16,956 nucleotides of DNA, from contig JAOXRY010000287.1 in assembly GCA_025800305.1 (NCBI GenBank), forward strand, positions 1 through 16,956, read 5' to 3'. The notes below the pieces were generated by a model. That model had not been told where the DNA came from. It searched no databases and saw only the letters and a program-made list of their open reading frames with translations. Below, in pieces: positions 15,753 to 16,956 of the stretch. Numbering within the stretch: the first letter of the stretch is position 1; each line of letters starts with the position of its first letter. Both the position numbers and the translations under genes were made by a program. The stretch is from Campylobacterales bacterium (lineage in GTDB: Bacteria; Campylobacterota; Campylobacteria; Campylobacterales; SZUA-545).

Positions 15753-15758
15753 CTCCTT
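15753..15758 (-). promoter_or_regulatory. Ribosome binding site fixing the TTG start of the large secreted protein
   Basis: AAGGAG on the minus strand lies five bases before TTG (15745-15747). The next in-frame ATG is six codons further and has no ribosome site, and starting there would shorten the signal peptide. Confidence 0.75.
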
Positions 15759-15774
15759 ATTTATTCTAGTTGAA

Positions 15775-15800
15775 CTATCGTCATTTATAAGATCTATTTA
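15775..15800 (-). promoter_or_regulatory. Possible sigma-28-like promoter of the surface operon
   Basis: On the minus strand TAAA (15797-15800), a 14-base spacer and GACGATAG (15775-15782) resemble the sigma-28 pattern TAAA-N15-GCCGATAA with six of eight matches at -10. Transcription would begin near 15768, leaving a roughly 20-base leader with the AAGGAG site. This is a pattern match in A/T-rich DNA and could be chance. Confidence 0.35.
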
Positions 15801-15884
15801 AGTCTATAACTCGGTAGATTCCTCCTTATTCCATTATCTTTTTTGTATAGTTATTTCTCAGGAAAAAACTCCTTTTAAAATCTT

Positions 15885-15909
15885 TAAAAATAAGGTCTTT
15901 TGACGATTC
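15885..15909 (+). promoter_or_regulatory. Weak sigma-28-like boxes in front of the divergent paralog
   Basis: TAAA (15885-15888), 13 bases and GACGATTC (15902-15909) repeat the arrangement and spacing of the flagellin promoter, but the -10 matches at only five of eight positions. It would start transcription at or next to the ATG at 15917, giving an almost leaderless mRNA, consistent with the absence of a near ribosome site there. Confidence 0.2.
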
Positions 15910-15916
15910 TATCTTT

Positions 15917-16956
15917 ATGTTTTTCAAGAACACTTATAAAATTTTTTTTGTTATTACACTTTTATCTGTAACTCTTTATGGAAATGAAAATGTAAAAAGA
16001 TATAAAGAGCTTTTCAACGAGGATCTTCGTGGAGATACTCTTATTATTGGTAACCAAGCTCTTTTAAATAAAGATCTAGATAGTTCAAACTATCTAAAAA
16101 TTCCAGACAATTCAACAATAAAATATGCAAAACTCTACTGGTGGGGAAACTTCCATGGAGGTAGTTCAGCTTTAAAACACGCATACTTAAAAGATTCAAA
16201 TCAAGAAGAACTAATTAAAGTAAATGCTGAAGAGACAATCATTTATGGAAAAGAGTACATTAGTAGTGGAGAAGTCACAGATCTCATAACAGGGGAAAAA
16301 GGTGAATTTCAGTTGGACAAAGTTTTCCCTAAAAGCCAATCAGATGTTTATGGTTCTTGGGCACTGCAAGTTGTCTATGAAAACCTTGACTCAACATATA
16401 AAAACATCTCTTTATATGATGGATATATCGCAACTAGTAAAAATAAAAAGATCAATATTCAGTTTCCAAAAGACAGAACAATCTATGGTGCATTAGGAAC
16501 AGTTTCTAAAAACCTATTTAAAAAAACAAAATTTCTAAAAAGAGAGTCTCTTTATTTTGAAAATGATCTTCTTTTTAGCGGAGATAAAAAACTGAGAATC
16601 ACCCATAATAATGGTTTTCAAATCTTTGCTAAAAAAAATAGCTTTATTCCTTTTTTTATATCCTCTACAAAAGAGAAAGATGAACCTAAAGAGTATCTTC
16701 TAAACTATCAACAACCAAAAACCTTCCAAACAGAAGAAGTATCTACTGAAACAAAGCCTCAATATAGACCTTTAAAAAAGGGATTTTATCTTGGTGTAGG
16801 TGGAGGTATGACTAAAGGTGACTTTAGCTCTACATGGAATATAAACCCACCTTTATATACAACACCTTTGGCTAAATATACTCCATCTATATATTTCAAT
16901 GGAGGATACAAAGGGGAGAACTTTAGAATCTATGGTGAACTCTATGATACTATGTG
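15917..16956 (+). CDS. Exported surface protein with barrel-like C-terminus, paralog of the 10397-12334 product, 3' end cut
   Basis: The frame is open from the ATG at 15917 to the window end (346 residues visible). A signal peptide (MFFKNTYKIFFVITLLSVTLYG) is followed by YAKLYWWGN (70-78) and YGSWALQVVYEN (145-156) with LYDGY (166-170). These align in order with FAKLYWWSG, LGGWTLVVVYED and IHDGL of the 645-residue protein on the other side of the cluster. Near 289, GFYLGVGGGMTKGDFSSTW opens a barrel-like domain parallel to GLYLGSSISKLTADWS there. The inter-domain part is about 100 residues shorter. No good ribosome site precedes the ATG; AAGG at about 20 bases is too far. It is divergent from the large secreted protein. 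The family is unnamed to me. Confidence 0.75.
   Translation, partial: MFFKNTYKIFFVITLLSVTLYGNENVKRYKELFNEDLRGDTLIIGNQALLNKDLDSSNYLKIPDNSTIKYAKLYWWGNFHGGSSALKHAYLKDSNQEELIKVNAEETIIYGKEYISSGEVTDLITGEKGEFQLDKVFPKSQSDVYGSWALQVVYENLDSTYKNISLYDGYIATSKNKKINIQFPKDRTIYGALGTVSKNLFKKTKFLKRESLYFENDLLFSGDKKLRITHNNGFQIFAKKNSFIPFFISSTKEKDEPKEYLLNYQQPKTFQTEEVSTETKPQYRPLKKGFYLGVGGGMTKGDFSSTWNINPPLYTTPLAKYTPSIYFNGGYKGENFRIYGELYDTM

Noticed and set aside
15821..15827. Strong AAGGAGG on the minus strand upstream of the large secreted gene
   Set aside because: No ATG, GTG or TTG follows within a usable distance, so no leader peptide can be supported; probably chance or a relic.
15841..15880. Possible small hairpin AGGA/TCCT followed by T residues
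   Set aside because: Only four base pairs; too weak for a terminator.
16302..16496. 64-codon plus-strand frame near the right end
   Set aside because: It overlaps in another frame the paralog running from 15917, whose signal peptide and conserved motifs prove the coding frame.

Overview
The window is AT-rich DNA most likely from a free-living or marine member of the Campylobacterota (the former Epsilonproteobacteria, Arcobacter/Sulfurimonas-like). The evidence is a flagellin with campylobacterotal N- and C-terminal segments behind a sigma-28-type GCCGATAT box, a Tpx peroxiredoxin, an ovothiol synthase, and a heme-binding HD-GYP protein. The genus cannot be fixed from the sequence alone. No tRNA, rRNA, CRISPR array, insertion sequence or phage gene was seen.

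Layout. 1-290 (-) is the 5' part of tpx, cut by the window edge. 542-2029 (+) is a flagellin with its own promoter and a perfect hairpin-plus-T-run terminator. 2168-3728 (+) holds an RDD-family membrane protein overlapping an MFS transporter that seems to start at an ATA codon. 7263 down to 3673 (-) holds ovoA (fused 5-histidylcysteine sulfoxide synthase and methyltransferase), a MATE transporter broken by one base at an in-register T TTT TTA site, and a 50-residue two-helix membrane protein that overlaps the MFS 3' end. 8330 to 7333 (-) is dcd followed by a small phosphatase-fold protein. 8390-10395 (+) is nth overlapping an HD-GYP protein with a periplasmic CXXCH sensor.

The last third (10397-16956) is a cell-surface region. 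A coupled minus-strand operon encodes a 1057-residue secreted protein (an NHL-like propeller inside a split Ig/cadherin-like domain, then a second cadherin-like domain and a long beta-rich repeat array), an 80-residue putative lipoprotein, and a 645-residue protein ending in an outer-membrane-barrel-like domain. A diverged paralog of the 645-residue protein is read divergently at 15917 and runs off the window. This set is the best candidate for an undescribed system: probably a surface or adhesion assembly, possibly co-regulated with motility because sigma-28-like boxes precede both divergent units.

Functional links are mostly inferred. Tpx and ovothiol both concern peroxide and thiol-redox defence. 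The flagellin, the predicted c-di-GMP phosphodiesterase and the surface cluster fit a motile/attached lifestyle. dcd and nth are housekeeping nucleotide and DNA-repair genes sharing one short divergent promoter region.
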